From PALSA-1316 sp964499365 (lineage in GTDB: Bacteria > Nitrospirota > Thermodesulfovibrionia > Thermodesulfovibrionales > UBA6898): DNA of 64,000 bases. The notes under the pieces were generated by a model, which searched no databases, had not been told where the DNA came from, and saw only the letters and a list, made by a program, of their open reading frames with translations. Within the stretch, counting starts at the first letter, position 1; the number at the start of each line of letters is the position of its first letter. Shown piece after piece: positions 14,204 to 23,143 of the stretch. The stretch lies in assembly GCA_964499365.1 (NCBI GenBank), contig CAZCKU010000011.1, forward strand, positions 111,030 to 175,029, in the 5' to 3' direction. The translations under genes and the position numbers were made by a program.

Positions 14204-17200
14204 CTATTTCCCTGAGGCAGGCCGCCGCCATTTTGTGAAGGCAAACCCGAGGTCGTCCAGCAGTGAATAGACGACCGGGGTGGCGATGAGGGTGAGGAGG
14301 AGCGAAAGCGTCTGTCCCCCGATCACCACGACCGCAATGACACGCCGTTCCTCGGAACCCGGACCGGTGCCGGCGGCGAGGGGGATCATGCCGGCCACGA
14401 AGGTGAGCGTGGTCATGAGGATCGGCCGCAAGCGGTCGCGGTTGCCCTGCAGGATGGCTGCAGAACGTTCCATGCCCGCAGCCCGCAGGTTGTTCATGTG
14501 GTCGATCTGGAGGATCGCGTTTTTCTTGACCACCCCGAAGAGCACCAGGATGCCGAGGGCGGAATACAGGTTGAGCGTGTTGCCCGTGAGCCAGAGCGAC
14601 AGGAGCGCGAAGGGAATGGTCAGCGGCAGTGACAGCAGTATCGTGAAGGGGTGGATCAGGTTTTCGAACTGTGAGGCCAGGATCATATACATGAAGGCCA
14701 CTGAAAGGGCAAAGGCCCAGATGAATTCGGCAAAGGTCCTCTCGAGTTCCCGGCCTCTGCCGGAGACGGCAGTCGTGTATGCGGGAGGCAGATCCATCTC
14801 GGCAACTGCTGCTCTCAGGGCCGCCAACCGGTCGGCCAGGCCGTAGCCCGGCGCTACTGAGGCGCGCAGCCGGACCTCCCTCTGCCGGTTGAGGCGGTCG
14901 ATGCGCGAGGCGCTCTTGATCTGCTCTATCCGGGCCACGTTGTCGAGACGCACCAGACTGCCGTCATCGCGGGACACAAACAGCCGTCCTATGGTTGCGG
15001 GATTGGCGCGGTCCTCCCCGCGCAGCCGCAGTTCAACGTCGTAATCTTCGTTGACCGCAGGGTCGCGGAAGCGTGAGACCTCCTGGTCTCCTCCGACGAG
15101 GAGCCTGATCGCCGTGCCAACCCGGCCGGGATCGACCCCGAGATCGTCGGCCCTGGCCCGGTCGAGCTGGATACGCAGTTCCGGTTTATCCAGCTTGAGC
15201 GTCGTGTCGGCATCGAGGAGCCCGAGGGAATCGGCCCGGGACCTCAGGTTTTCGGCATAGGAAAAGAGGGCGTTGAGGTCAGGCCCCCGCAGCACGAAGT
15301 CTATTTCAGAGCTGCCGCCGCCTATATTGAAGCCGGTCAGGTTGCGGACCGAGACCCTCAGGTCACGGAATTTTTTCAGGCGCTTCCGCACCTGCTGCAT
15401 GACTTCAAGCTGGGAGACAAGCTGCCGGAATGTCTCAAGAGGCCTGCCGGCGAGGGTGTTTCTGGCGAGCTGCCCGAAGGAGAAGACGCGCTCCCCGTGG
15501 GGAGCGAGCCGCACGTAGGTCCTGCCTTCACTCACCCCGCCGATGAACCCGCCCCCGGCGGTCGTCAGGACGATCTGAACTCCCGGTACGCTCCGTATCT
15601 CCTTTGCGACCGCAAGCATGATCTCGTCCATTGCCGCAAGGCTGGTGCCCTGCGGAGCGGTGACATTCACGTTGAACTCGCCCTCGTCCACATTGCCGGG
15701 CAGGTAATCCTGCTTCAGCAGTTTGTATAAGGGGATGGTAGACATGATCACCGCCAGTGAGACGAGAACAACGCGCAGCCGGTAGCGCATCGCCAGAGAC
15801 AGGAGCCTGCTGTAGCCCCCGTCGAGCCATCGATAGAATCCGCCGCGGGACAGGGGGGAGGCATCCGAGCCGCTGCTGCTGCCGTCTTCAGGCCTCACCG
15901 GCCGCAGGAGTCGCGCACTCATCATCGGGGTGAGCGTGAATGAGACGAGCAGGCTCACCATGACCGCGACCGCGGCCGTGATGCCGAACTGATAGAGAAA
16001 TCTGCCGGAGATGCTCGACATGAAAGAGACCGGAATGAAGATGACCACGAGTGAAAGCGTCGTCGCCATGACCGCGAGGCCGATATCGGCGGTCGCGGCC
16101 TTTGCGGCCTCGAACGGTTTCATGCCCTTTTCCTCGATAAACCGGAATATATTCTCGAGGACGACGATGGCGTCATCGATCACAACGCCAACCATCAGCA
16201 CGAGCGCGAGCATGGTCACACTGTTCAGCGTAAAATCGAGCGCGTGCATCATGCCGAAGGTAGCGATCACCGAGGCCGGGATCGCCACGGCCGCGATCAC
16301 GGTGGAGCGCCAGTTGCGCATGAAGGCGAGCACGACGAGCGAGGCGAGGATGCTGCCGAGGATCAGGTGCACGTTGATTTCGTGCAGCGCGGCATAGATA
16401 TACCGCGACTGGTCCTGGATGACGGTCAGTTCAAGCCCTGAGGGCAGTTCTCCCATTGCCGCCCTGATATTTTTCTTGACGCTCTCGATGACGGCAACCG
16501 TATTTGCCCCCGACTGCCGCCTGACCTCGAGGACTACGGTCGGCACGCCGTTTAACCGTGCTGTGGAGCGCTGCTCCTTGGCGGCATCCTCGACACGTCC
16601 GATATCGCGTATCCGGATCGGCGCGCCGTCGATGGTGGTGATGACCAGGTTGTTGAAGGCCCGGGCGTCCGCAAGACGGCCGATAGTCCTGAGCGTCTCT
16701 TCGCGGGTGCCGCGGGTTACGTTGCCGCCGGCAGAATCTGTGTTCTGCCGTACAATGGCATCGCGCACGAGGGTGATCGGGAGCCGGTAGGCCTCCAGAC
16801 GGTCAGCCTCCACCCAGACGTTCATGGCCCGGTTCAGGCCTCCGACGATCTGCACGTCGCCCACCCCCTCCGACCGCTCAAGCCGAACCTTGACGACCTT
16901 ATCGGCAAGTTCGGTCAACTCGCGAAGCGCACGTTCGCCCGAGAGCGCCAGGGTGAGCACCGGCTGCGCGTCGTTGTCCGCCTTGGTGATCAGCGGCGGG
17001 GTTGCGTCATCTGGCAGGTTTCTGAGAACTGTTGCGACACGGTCCCGCACGTCCTGCGTTGCCGTGTCTATGTCGCGGTTCAGGTTAAAGGTCACTATGA
17101 CGACGGAGGTTCCGGGCCCGGATATCGAGCGCAGCTCATCGATGCCCTGGATGGTGTTGACCGCCTCTTCGATACGCTTCGATATCTCGGTCTCAACCTC

Positions 17201-17374
17201 CTCGGTCGAGGCTCCGGGCAGCTGTGTGCGGATGCTGACGGTCGGCAGGTCTACCGAGGGGAAACGGTCGACGCCGAGGCGGACATAACTTGCTCCACCC
17301 ACCACGCAGAGCGCCAAAATGAGCATGGCCGCAAAGATCGGGCGGCGTATACATATCTCGGCAAGCTTCTGCAC
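14204..17374 (-). CDS. RND-family efflux transporter, inner-membrane pump
   Basis: 1056 residues of the AcrB/MdtB hydrophobe/amphiphile (HAE1) type. Start LAEICIRRPIFAAMLILAL is the first membrane helix, and the porter motif VDLPTVSIRTQLPGASTEEVE follows. The proton-relay helix 4 reads LVLMVGVVIDDAIVVLENIFR, with the paired Asp residues typical of proton-coupled pumps. Full length for the family. It lies 7 nt after its adaptor gene, so the two form an operon; an outer-membrane channel gene is missing from the window. Substrate unknown. The position behind the arr sensor may be incidental. Confidence 0.92.
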   Translation of the reverse strand: MQKLAEICIRRPIFAAMLILALCVVGGASYVRLGVDRFPSVDLPTVSIRTQLPGASTEEVETEISKRIEEAVNTIQGIDELRSISGPGTSVVIVTFNLNRDIDTATQDVRDRVATVLRNLPDDATPPLITKADNDAQPVLTLALSGERALRELTELADKVVKVRLERSEGVGDVQIVGGLNRAMNVWVEADRLEAYRLPITLVRDAIVRQNTDSAGGNVTRGTREETLRTIGRLADARAFNNLVITTIDGAPIRIRDIGRVEDAAKEQRSTARLNGVPTVVLEVRRQSGANTVAVIESVKKNIRAAMGELPSGLELTVIQDQSRYIYAALHEINVHLILGSILASLVVLAFMRNWRSTVIAAVAIPASVIATFGMMHALDFTLNSVTMLALVLMVGVVIDDAIVVLENIFRFIEEKGMKPFEAAKAATADIGLAVMATTLSLVVIFIPVSFMSSISGRFLYQFGITAAVAVMVSLLVSFTLTPMMSARLLRPVRPEDGSSSGSDASPLSRGGFYRWLDGGYSRLLSLAMRYRLRVVLVSLAVIMSTIPLYKLLKQDYLPGNVDEGEFNVNVTAPQGTSLAAMDEIMLAVAKEIRSVPGVQIVLTTAGGGFIGGVSEGRTYVRLAPHGERVFSFGQLARNTLAGRPLETFRQLVSQLEVMQQVRKRLKKFRDLRVSVRNLTGFNIGGGSSEIDFVLRGPDLNALFSYAENLRSRADSLGLLDADTTLKLDKPELRIQLDRARADDLGVDPGRVGTAIRLLVGGDQEVSRFRDPAVNEDYDVELRLRGEDRANPATIGRLFVSRDDGSLVRLDNVARIEQIKSASRIDRLNRQREVRLRASVAPGYGLADRLAALRAAVAEMDLPPAYTTAVSGRGRELERTFAEFIWAFALSVAFMYMILASQFENLIHPFTILLSLPLTIPFALLSLWLTGNTLNLYSALGILVLFGVVKKNAILQIDHMNNLRAAGMERSAAILQGNRDRLRPILMTTLTFVAGMIPLAAGTGPGSEERRVIAVVVIGGQTLSLLLTLIATPVVYSLLDDLGFAFTKWRRPASGK

Positions 17375-17381
17375 AGAGGAC

Positions 17382-18635
17382 CTATGGTTTCACGGGAGAC
17401 TGCCGGGTCGGCTGAGCCGGCGGATTCAGCGGATTCAGCGGATTCAGCACTGACACCGGCTCACCCCCGCTGAGGTTTCCGGGTTCTGCCACGATCAGGT
17501 CACCCGGGGCAACACCTTCGAGGATTTCGACCCGGTTGCCTGCGCGGCGTCCGGTACGGATTCGCCGTTCTGTTGCGACCCCCTTTTTTTCGGCGAGCAC
17601 TTTTTCGATGCCTGCGAAGGATACGACCGCCGAGGCAGGGGCGAACACCACGGATTGTTCGGCCTCGATAAGGATCTCGGCCGTTGCAAAGGAGCCTGCC
17701 CTGAGCCTGCCCTGCATGTTCTCCACCTCCGCCTCAACCGTGAGGGTGCGGTTCTGCTTGTCCAGGACAGGGCTTAAGCGGACCACGCGGCCCGTATGGT
17801 CGACCGGGTCGCCCTCGACCCTGACCCGGGTCTTCTGCCCGACCCTGACGGCTGCGGCATCCCGTTCAGGCACCGCCACCTTCATGCGAAGCGGGTGAGT
17901 CCTGACAAGCACTGCGACGGGTGAACCGGCGGCGAGGAACTCGCCCACCGAGGTCTTTCTCTCCCTGACAGAGCCATCAATCGGTGCGAAGAGCGCGGCA
18001 TCTGACAACTGCTGACGTGCGAGCGCAAGCTCGCTTTTTCTCTGGGCCAGCAGGGCCTGCCGGTCGCGGACCTCTTCCAGACTCGCCTGGTAGCGGCCTT
18101 CGGCCACGAGCAGCCGGGAGACGGCCGAGTCCAGGTCCATCTTCGAAATATAATTTTTCTCAAGCAGGCGTGCTGCCCGATCGCGGTTCAGCCGCGCCTC
18201 ATCAAGGACCGCCCGGGCTTCCCTGACCGGAGCGGTCTTTTCAGGGTCTACCCGTTCGTCCGTGCCCTCCGGAGATAGCCCCAGGCGCGCCCGAGTCTGG
18301 CGCAGCGCGGCCCCGGCCTGTTCGATCCGGAGGAGAAAGTCGGTCGGGTCGAGCCGGGCAATGACCTGGTTCCTGTGCACAGTACTGCCGAGGTCAACAG
18401 CCAATTCACTGACCCTGCCCGGAACCTTGAAGCTGGCGATCACCTCTTCATCGGCAGCAAGGGTGCCGGTAACAGTGACGGTGCGGGGCAGACTCCCCTG
18501 CTCGACCGCAACCAGGCGAACCTCGCGCGGTGCCCTGGGCTTTGACGTCTCGGGGGTCTTTGTCTTGCCGCAGCCTGCGATGGTCACCCCAAGCAGCAGG
18601 ATGGCCAACAGCCTGACAGATATCTCTTTTCTCAT
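17382..18635 (-). CDS. RND efflux periplasmic adaptor lipoprotein
   Basis: 417 residues from the ATG at 18635, chosen because it begins a lipoprotein signal (LLAILLLGVTIAGC, lipobox Cys). A GGAG lies just upstream. The membrane-fusion-protein order is visible: first half-lipoyl strand (GTLAADEEVIASFKVPGRV), long coiled coil (about 110-210, with KNYISKMDLDSAVSRLL), second half-lipoyl (APIDGSVRERKTSVGEFLAAG), then beta-barrel and membrane-proximal domains. It links the pump to an outer-membrane channel. The C-terminus is Pro/Asn-rich with a short NPL repeat (VLNPLNPLNPPAQP) encoded by direct repeats of GGATTCAGC. Confidence 0.9.
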   Translation of the reverse strand: MRKEISVRLLAILLLGVTIAGCGKTKTPETSKPRAPREVRLVAVEQGSLPRTVTVTGTLAADEEVIASFKVPGRVSELAVDLGSTVHRNQVIARLDPTDFLLRIEQAGAALRQTRARLGLSPEGTDERVDPEKTAPVREARAVLDEARLNRDRAARLLEKNYISKMDLDSAVSRLLVAEGRYQASLEEVRDRQALLAQRKSELALARQQLSDAALFAPIDGSVRERKTSVGEFLAAGSPVAVLVRTHPLRMKVAVPERDAAAVRVGQKTRVRVEGDPVDHTGRVVRLSPVLDKQNRTLTVEAEVENMQGRLRAGSFATAEILIEAEQSVVFAPASAVVSFAGIEKVLAEKKGVATERRIRTGRRAGNRVEILEGVAPGDLIVAEPGNLSGGEPVSVLNPLNPLNPPAQPTRQSPVKP

Positions 18636-18720
18636 GGCTCCGGACATGGATGAATTTTGGCACGACCGAAGGCGAAAAAACAAGACTGATCAGAAGCCGA
18701 AAGGGCCAGTTCCCCCGCTG

Positions 18721-19656
18721 CTATATCAGTATCCCCTTGACAATAATATCCACCGCCTCTTCAGGTGTCAGGCCATGCGCCATAAGCGTCTCCATCTGTC
18801 GCTTGTCTACGCTGCCGATCGCTGCCTCATGGGTCACCTTGGCGAGGGGATGCGTAACATTCACGATCGGGACCGCTTTGGCCACTGCCCTGTCCTTCAC
18901 AATCTCCATGCAGTCCACATGTCCCCGCGCGCCTGCGGCATTGCCCTCGGTGATGCCGGTGACCTCTGCCCGCGCGTCGTCTTCAATGGCGACCCTGGTC
19001 TTAATGATCCCGCGGGAGTTGTCCCCCGCAAGTACAACCCTTTCTTTGATGGTTATGGCGTCCGTTTCATGACCAAATACCCTTGCTGTGAGTTCGGTTA
19101 CAGCATCTTCACCCGCTTCAACTGTGTAATCAATGTCGAGTCTCCCGACCCGACCGGTGGTGAGGGTGAAATCCGCAAAATAGCGGCCGCCTTTGCGAAT
19201 CGTTACGACCGCCTTCGGCACGACCTCTATGCCTCCATGCATGCCGTGATAATGGGTCTCTGCGTAACGCATTTCTGCACCTTCTCCTATCTCGACAACG
19301 GCATCCATGATATGCCGAACCTTTTCGGCCTTCGGGAATATGCAGTGGGCGATAAAATGCGCCGATGAATTCTTTTCGAACCTGATGTCCATTTTGATCT
19401 TCTGTGTCCCGGTGTTATGCAGCACGCCGAAACAGAGATGGACAGGGTTCTTGAGCCTTATGCCTTCTTTGACCGTAACCCTGGCGCTTATGCCGGTGCG
19501 AGTCCCGTGCGCATCGACCTCGAGACCTTCAACGCTGTTCATGCTCAGTACGGTATGGCCGCTGGCAATAAGGTGCGCTGTCTCATGATTGTCAAGGATG
19601 GCCTTGTCGCCTCCTGCCTCTCCATATGCCTTCATCAGTGCCCCGAGGTTATGCAT
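18721..19656 (-). CDS. SufB/SufD-like scaffold protein of a minimal SUF-like system
   Basis: 311 residues, much shorter than classical SufB (about 470-490), with the SufB/D beta-helix core (VTVKEGIRLKNPVHLCFGVL, EIGEGAEMRYAETHYHGMHGG) and C-terminal helices VTHEAAIGSVDKRQMETLMAHG resembling the SufBD signature. The real start is the ATG at 19656, which overlaps the ATPase gene by 8 nt; a longer frame runs backward over that gene and is rejected. With the adjacent ATPase it forms a two-gene scaffold, recalling the SUF-like minimal system (SmsCB) described in ancient anaerobic lineages. It would assemble Fe-S clusters for the cell's many ferredoxin-like proteins. Confidence 0.85.
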   Translation of the reverse strand: MHNLGALMKAYGEAGGDKAILDNHETAHLIASGHTVLSMNSVEGLEVDAHGTRTGISARVTVKEGIRLKNPVHLCFGVLHNTGTQKIKMDIRFEKNSSAHFIAHCIFPKAEKVRHIMDAVVEIGEGAEMRYAETHYHGMHGGIEVVPKAVVTIRKGGRYFADFTLTTGRVGRLDIDYTVEAGEDAVTELTARVFGHETDAITIKERVVLAGDNSRGIIKTRVAIEDDARAEVTGITEGNAAGARGHVDCMEIVKDRAVAKAVPIVNVTHPLAKVTHEAAIGSVDKRQMETLMAHGLTPEEAVDIIVKGILI

Positions 19657-20362
19657 CGCATATCTCCCCGTTGCAGGCGACGCACTGCCTTGATTTGTAA
19701 TAGTCGGCAACCTCTGCAGGGCTTCCCGAGTAGACGATCTTCCCGTTGCAGAGCTGTGAGGCCCTGTCAGCGACGACAACGATCTCTTCGCGGTGGGTAA
19801 TGAGCAGCACGGCAGAACCATGCCCCCTGAATGCATTGATAACATTGATGATGTCCCGGGTGGAAAGCATGTCAATACCGGAGTCAGGTTCATCGAGGAT
19901 GGCGAGCTTCGGATGCAGTGCGATGATCGAGGCGAGTTCTATCCTCTTGCGTTCACCGCCGCTGAGGCACCGGTCGACCATCCTGGTGAGATACCGCCCG
20001 GGAGTCAGGCCGACCATTTCCAGATACTGAGCCGGATCATCGCCCTGGTTCCCGAGTGAGAGATAGTCCCTGACCGAAATTCCCTCGAACCTCACCGGCT
20101 CCTGCCAGGCCATGGTTATGCCGAGCCTTGCCCTTTCGTGGATCTTCAGGTCATTGATGTCGTGCCCGTCAAATACGAGCCCTCCGGACGAGGGACGGTA
20201 TCCTTCGCACCCCATGACGACATAGGCCAGGGTGCTCTTGCCCGTGCCGTTGGTCCCCAGCAGGGCATGGACCTCGGTTGGACCGATGGACAGGGAGAAG
20301 TCATCAAGGATTTTCTTATCCCCCGCACGATAGGTGAGTGCCCTGGCCTCAAGTAATGACAT
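19649..20362 (-). CDS. SufC-like ABC ATPase of the minimal SUF-like system
   Basis: 237 residues from the ATG at 20362, behind GGGAGG. Walker A is GTNGTGKST, the signature LSGGERKRIELASII, Walker B LAILDEPDSGID, and the H-loop THREE. This agrees with SufC, the cytosolic ATPase that drives conformational change in the SufB/D scaffold. The C-terminus carries CVACNGEICDA, three Cys not usual in E. coli SufC. No sufS, sufE or sufU lies nearby, so sulfur must be delivered by another route, as proposed for the minimal systems. Confidence 0.88.
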   Translation of the reverse strand: MSLLEARALTYRAGDKKILDDFSLSIGPTEVHALLGTNGTGKSTLAYVVMGCEGYRPSSGGLVFDGHDINDLKIHERARLGITMAWQEPVRFEGISVRDYLSLGNQGDDPAQYLEMVGLTPGRYLTRMVDRCLSGGERKRIELASIIALHPKLAILDEPDSGIDMLSTRDIINVINAFRGHGSAVLLITHREEIVVVADRASQLCNGKIVYSGSPAEVADYYKSRQCVACNGEICDA

Positions 20363-20497
20363 CCCGCTGCAACCTCCCGGTCTGACCGGCAATCGTATCA
20401 TTCCTGTCTGATACGTCCCGGGAAATGTTCTTCTCCTGTAAATATTGTATCACCTTCCCGGCGACATAACTCCGGTATTTCAGGACAACATTTCAGA

Positions 20498-20537
20498 GGA
20501 CCGGGGCGGGCAAGGTTACTGCACCCCGCCCCGGTCC
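20498..20537 (-). terminator. GC-rich hairpin after the CMD-family gene
   Basis: 13-bp perfect stem GGACCGGGGCGGG (20498-20510) with CCCGCCCCGGTCC (20525-20537), loop 14 nt. It lies 28 nt past the stop of the last gene of the arsenic operon and before the SUF-like genes. There is only a weak T-rich tail (TCTGAAATGTT), so termination may be partial. Confidence 0.7.
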
Positions 20538-20565
20538 TTATCCCTGCTACCTCATGATGTTCAGT

Positions 20566-20823
20566 CTAACTGCAGCCGCATCCCTGGGCCGATGCGACTG
20601 CCGTTGATGGCTCAGATCTGCCGATGGCGCAGGCGAACGTATCCATCTTGGCTGCTGCGCCTTTTCTGACCGTCTTTGCCACTTCGATGGCCTGTGCAAT
20701 TTCGAGGTCACTGGCCCCGCAGTCCAGGGCCTTGTCGACATGATACTGCAGGCAGGGCTGGCAGTTTGCGGTGACCGATGCCCCGATCGCTATCAGCTCT
20801 GCTATCCGGTTTTCAAGCTTCAT
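20566..20823 (-). CDS. AhpD-like carboxymuconolactone decarboxylase-family protein
   Basis: 85 residues with the AhpD-type thiol motif CQPCLQYHVDKAL (residues about 21-24 are CxxC) and following helices LEIAQAIEVAKTVRKGA. The family acts as small thiol-disulfide reductases or peroxidase partners, and is often found beside ECF sigma genes. GGAGG precedes the ATG. It lies 62 nt after the sigma gene at the 3' end of the arsenic operon. The tail GCGCS adds a second CxC. A role in thiol redox balance is inferred. Confidence 0.87.
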   Translation of the reverse strand: MKLENRIAELIAIGASVTANCQPCLQYHVDKALDCGASDLEIAQAIEVAKTVRKGAAAKMDTFACAIGRSEPSTAVASAQGCGCS

Positions 20824-20885
20824 GGTGTATCACCTCCTTTCCTGATCTATAGACGGATCAGGATACGAAAAGGATACGCCCGCCG

Positions 20886-21518
20886 TCAGGGGAGATATAT
20901 CAGCCTGTTCTTCCGGTCGCAGGCAAATTCGTTCTGCTCGTTCCGGTAGAAGTCGCACTCCAGGGACAATTTCTTTTTCAATGCCTGCCGGGCCCGATGC
21001 AGCCTGATCTTTACCGTCTCAAGACTTGCGCCGGTTATTTCGGAGATTTCCCTGTTTGAAAACCCGTCCAATTCACTGAGTGCAAGAGCTGTCCGGTAAT
21101 TCTCCGGCAGGCTTTGAACCATATCCCTGATGCAGTTGTTCATTTCCTGCCGTATGACCGCCTGTTCGGCTGATGCAGATTCCTCCACCGCCCAGTCGGG
21201 TTCTTCCCCCTCAGGTCCGCACAGATCGTCACCGGCAAGGGTCTGCCGGTCGGTCTTATTTCGCAGTCTGTCTATTGCCGCATTGGTTGCGATTTTGAAA
21301 AGCCAGGTGGAGAGCTGCGATTTGCCTTCAAAGGAAGGCAGCGAGCGGCTTGCCCTGAAAAAAACCTCCTGCGTCAGGTCTTCGGCCTCGTGTTCACCTG
21401 CAAGCCGCGCCAGATGACGGTAAATCCTGTCACGAAAGGCACCGTACATATCCTGAAACTCCAGGTCTTGCTCAGGATTCGTCGTGAGCACCTGAGGGCC
21501 GCCACTCTGGTCGTTCAT
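20886..21518 (-). CDS. ECF-type RNA polymerase sigma factor
   Basis: 210 residues. Region 2 (YGAFRDRIYRHLARLAGEHEAEDLTQEVFFRAS, then STWLFKIATNAAIDRLRNK) and region 4 (SLPENYRTALALSELDGFSNREISEITGASLETVKIRLHRARQAL) are clear. An unusual C-terminal extension with two Cys (LECDFYRNEQNEFACDRK) could serve as a built-in redox or metal sensor instead of an anti-sigma factor; none is visible beside it. The CDF gene ends 13 nt upstream and the AhpD-like gene follows, so it is embedded in the arsenic operon and may send a stress signal from it. Confidence 0.88.
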   Translation of the reverse strand: MNDQSGGPQVLTTNPEQDLEFQDMYGAFRDRIYRHLARLAGEHEAEDLTQEVFFRASRSLPSFEGKSQLSTWLFKIATNAAIDRLRNKTDRQTLAGDDLCGPEGEEPDWAVEESASAEQAVIRQEMNNCIRDMVQSLPENYRTALALSELDGFSNREISEITGASLETVKIRLHRARQALKKKLSLECDFYRNEQNEFACDRKNRLIYLP

Positions 21519-21531
21519 GGCGCGATCATCC

Positions 21532-22437
21532 TTAATGATGATGCCCGGGGTGGCTGGTATCCGTATTCACGCTGCAATACATCTCATTACTGCAGCAGTC
21601 AGCACACTCCATCTGGATGACGGCATGTTTTATCCCCTGATTCGCAAGCAGATGCTCGATCTTCTTTCTGATCGTGTCCGCCTCGCTGATCTTCTGGTCA
21701 TGGACCTGGACATGTCCGGAAAAGGCCGGTATCCCGTGTCCGATCGACCACACGTGGACATCATGGACGCTGCGCACCTCCGGAATGCCGGCTATCACCT
21801 TTGCCAGATCCCCGGGATGAAACCCCATGGGGCTCAGATCCAGGAGTATCCAGAGGGCCTCTTTGATGACACGGGTTCCGCCGATGATGATCATGCATCC
21901 GACGATCGCACTGGCGATGGTATCGGCAAGCACCCAGCCGGTAAATTTGATCAGCAGGCCGGCGATAATGACCCCCGCTGAGGATATTGCATCCCCGAGC
22001 ACGTGGAACCAGGCGCTCTTCATGTTCAGGTCATGATGCCGGTGTCCTATAATCCATGCCATGACGAGATTGCCCGCAAGGCCGGCTGCTGCTATGGAAA
22101 GCATGACGGATGAATCGATCTCGGGCGGGGCCTGTAGACGCCGGTAGGCTTCAATAAAAATGAACAGGGCGATGACCACGAGGCTGATCCCGTTGATAAG
22201 CGCTGCAAGCAGGCCGATGCGCTGATAGCCGTACGTCGCCTTATGGTCGGAAGGCCTCCTCATGATAAGCACGGCTATAAGGCTCAGGCCAAGTGTAAAG
22301 GCATCGGTCAGTACATGTCCGGCGTCGCTCAAAAGGGAAAGGCTGTGGCTGAGGATGCCCCCGAAGACCTCGGCGATGAAGATGACCAGGGTAACCAGCA
22401 GGCTCCAGCCAAGGCGTTTTATTGAGGTAGTATCCAT
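21532..22437 (-). CDS. CDF-family cation efflux protein (CzcD-like)
   Basis: 301 residues with six membrane helices. The metal-binding HxxxD pairs are visible in LSDAGHVLTDAF (helix 2) and AWFHVLGDAISSAG (helix 5). There is a His loop HRHHD between helices 4 and 5, a cytoplasmic ferredoxin-like domain (VRSVHDVHVWSIG) and a metal-rich tail ECADCCSNEMYC...HPGHHH. It exports Zn, Co, Cd or a similar divalent ion by proton exchange. It starts 8 nt after ccdA in the arsenic operon, which extends that operon toward general metal defence. Confidence 0.9.
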   Translation of the reverse strand: MDTTSIKRLGWSLLVTLVIFIAEVFGGILSHSLSLLSDAGHVLTDAFTLGLSLIAVLIMRRPSDHKATYGYQRIGLLAALINGISLVVIALFIFIEAYRRLQAPPEIDSSVMLSIAAAGLAGNLVMAWIIGHRHHDLNMKSAWFHVLGDAISSAGVIIAGLLIKFTGWVLADTIASAIVGCMIIIGGTRVIKEALWILLDLSPMGFHPGDLAKVIAGIPEVRSVHDVHVWSIGHGIPAFSGHVQVHDQKISEADTIRKKIEHLLANQGIKHAVIQMECADCCSNEMYCSVNTDTSHPGHHH

Positions 22438-22445
22438 GGTTTATT

Positions 22446-23135
22446 TTACCGGTTCGTTATTCCAAAATATATGCCGAACAGTATGAGCAATGCCCCGCTC
22501 ACCTTTTTTGCATAGTGAGAAAAGTTCTTTGCTCCTGACGAACTGATGATGCTTTCAGTTATTCCCACGGAGAGCCCTGCAATGAATATCAATGCGCAGT
22601 GTCCGATTGCATAGACAAAAAGGAGAGAGCCGCCGTATACCATATCGCCCTGAGTCGAGACATAGGCCAGAATCACGGCAAGGACGGGGGTCGCGCAGGG
22701 GGATGAAACGGTGCCGGTCAACATGCCAAGCAGAAAAGCTCCGACCAGTCCCTTTGTTCTGACCTGCCGCGTTTTCTGAAAAGGCAAGGGGATAGAAGTG
22801 ATACCCATGAGCTGCAGGCCCATCAGCACGGCAATCGCAGCCAGTCCAAGAGAGAGCCACCTTCCCATAAAGACAAAGAACTGTCCCATAAATGAAGCTG
22901 CAGCTCCAAGCAGGGTAAAGGTTAGCGAGAGCCCAAGAACAAATGTCAGCGAGAAAAGGGCAGCCTTCTTTTTGTTCCCTTCCGAGTATCCTCCAACATA
23001 GCCGATGATCAGGGGGATAGCCGCGAGCACACAGGGGCTCGCAGCTGAAATCAGGCCGCCGATGAATACAGCAATAAATGCCAGTCCATGCTGGTCCTGG
23101 ATGATCAGCTGGACGTTATTGAACAGATCCTGCAT
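22446..23135 (-). CDS. CcdA/DsbD-type transmembrane thiol-electron carrier
   Basis: 229 residues, about six membrane helices. Paired Cys of the CcdA family lie in ISAASPCVLAAIPLIIGYVGG (helix 1) and GTVSSPCATPVLAVILAY (helix 4), each in a membrane Pro-rich turn. Such proteins move reducing power from cytoplasmic thioredoxin to periplasmic thiol proteins. The signal-bearing thioredoxin gene 0.26 kb upstream is its probable partner. The start is 8 nt after the end of the selenoprotein frame, when that frame is read through UGA. Confidence 0.88.
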   Translation of the reverse strand: MQDLFNNVQLIIQDQHGLAFIAVFIGGLISAASPCVLAAIPLIIGYVGGYSEGNKKKAALFSLTFVLGLSLTFTLLGAAASFMGQFFVFMGRWLSLGLAAIAVLMGLQLMGITSIPLPFQKTRQVRTKGLVGAFLLGMLTGTVSSPCATPVLAVILAYVSTQGDMVYGGSLLFVYAIGHCALIFIAGLSVGITESIISSSGAKNFSHYAKKVSGALLILFGIYFGITNR

Positions 23136-23143
23136 CGTTCCGC

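Noticed and set aside
18656..18720. Longer MFP and SufB-like starts
   Set aside because: Upstream codons lack ribosome sites; lipobox and overlap evidence supports the shorter starts.
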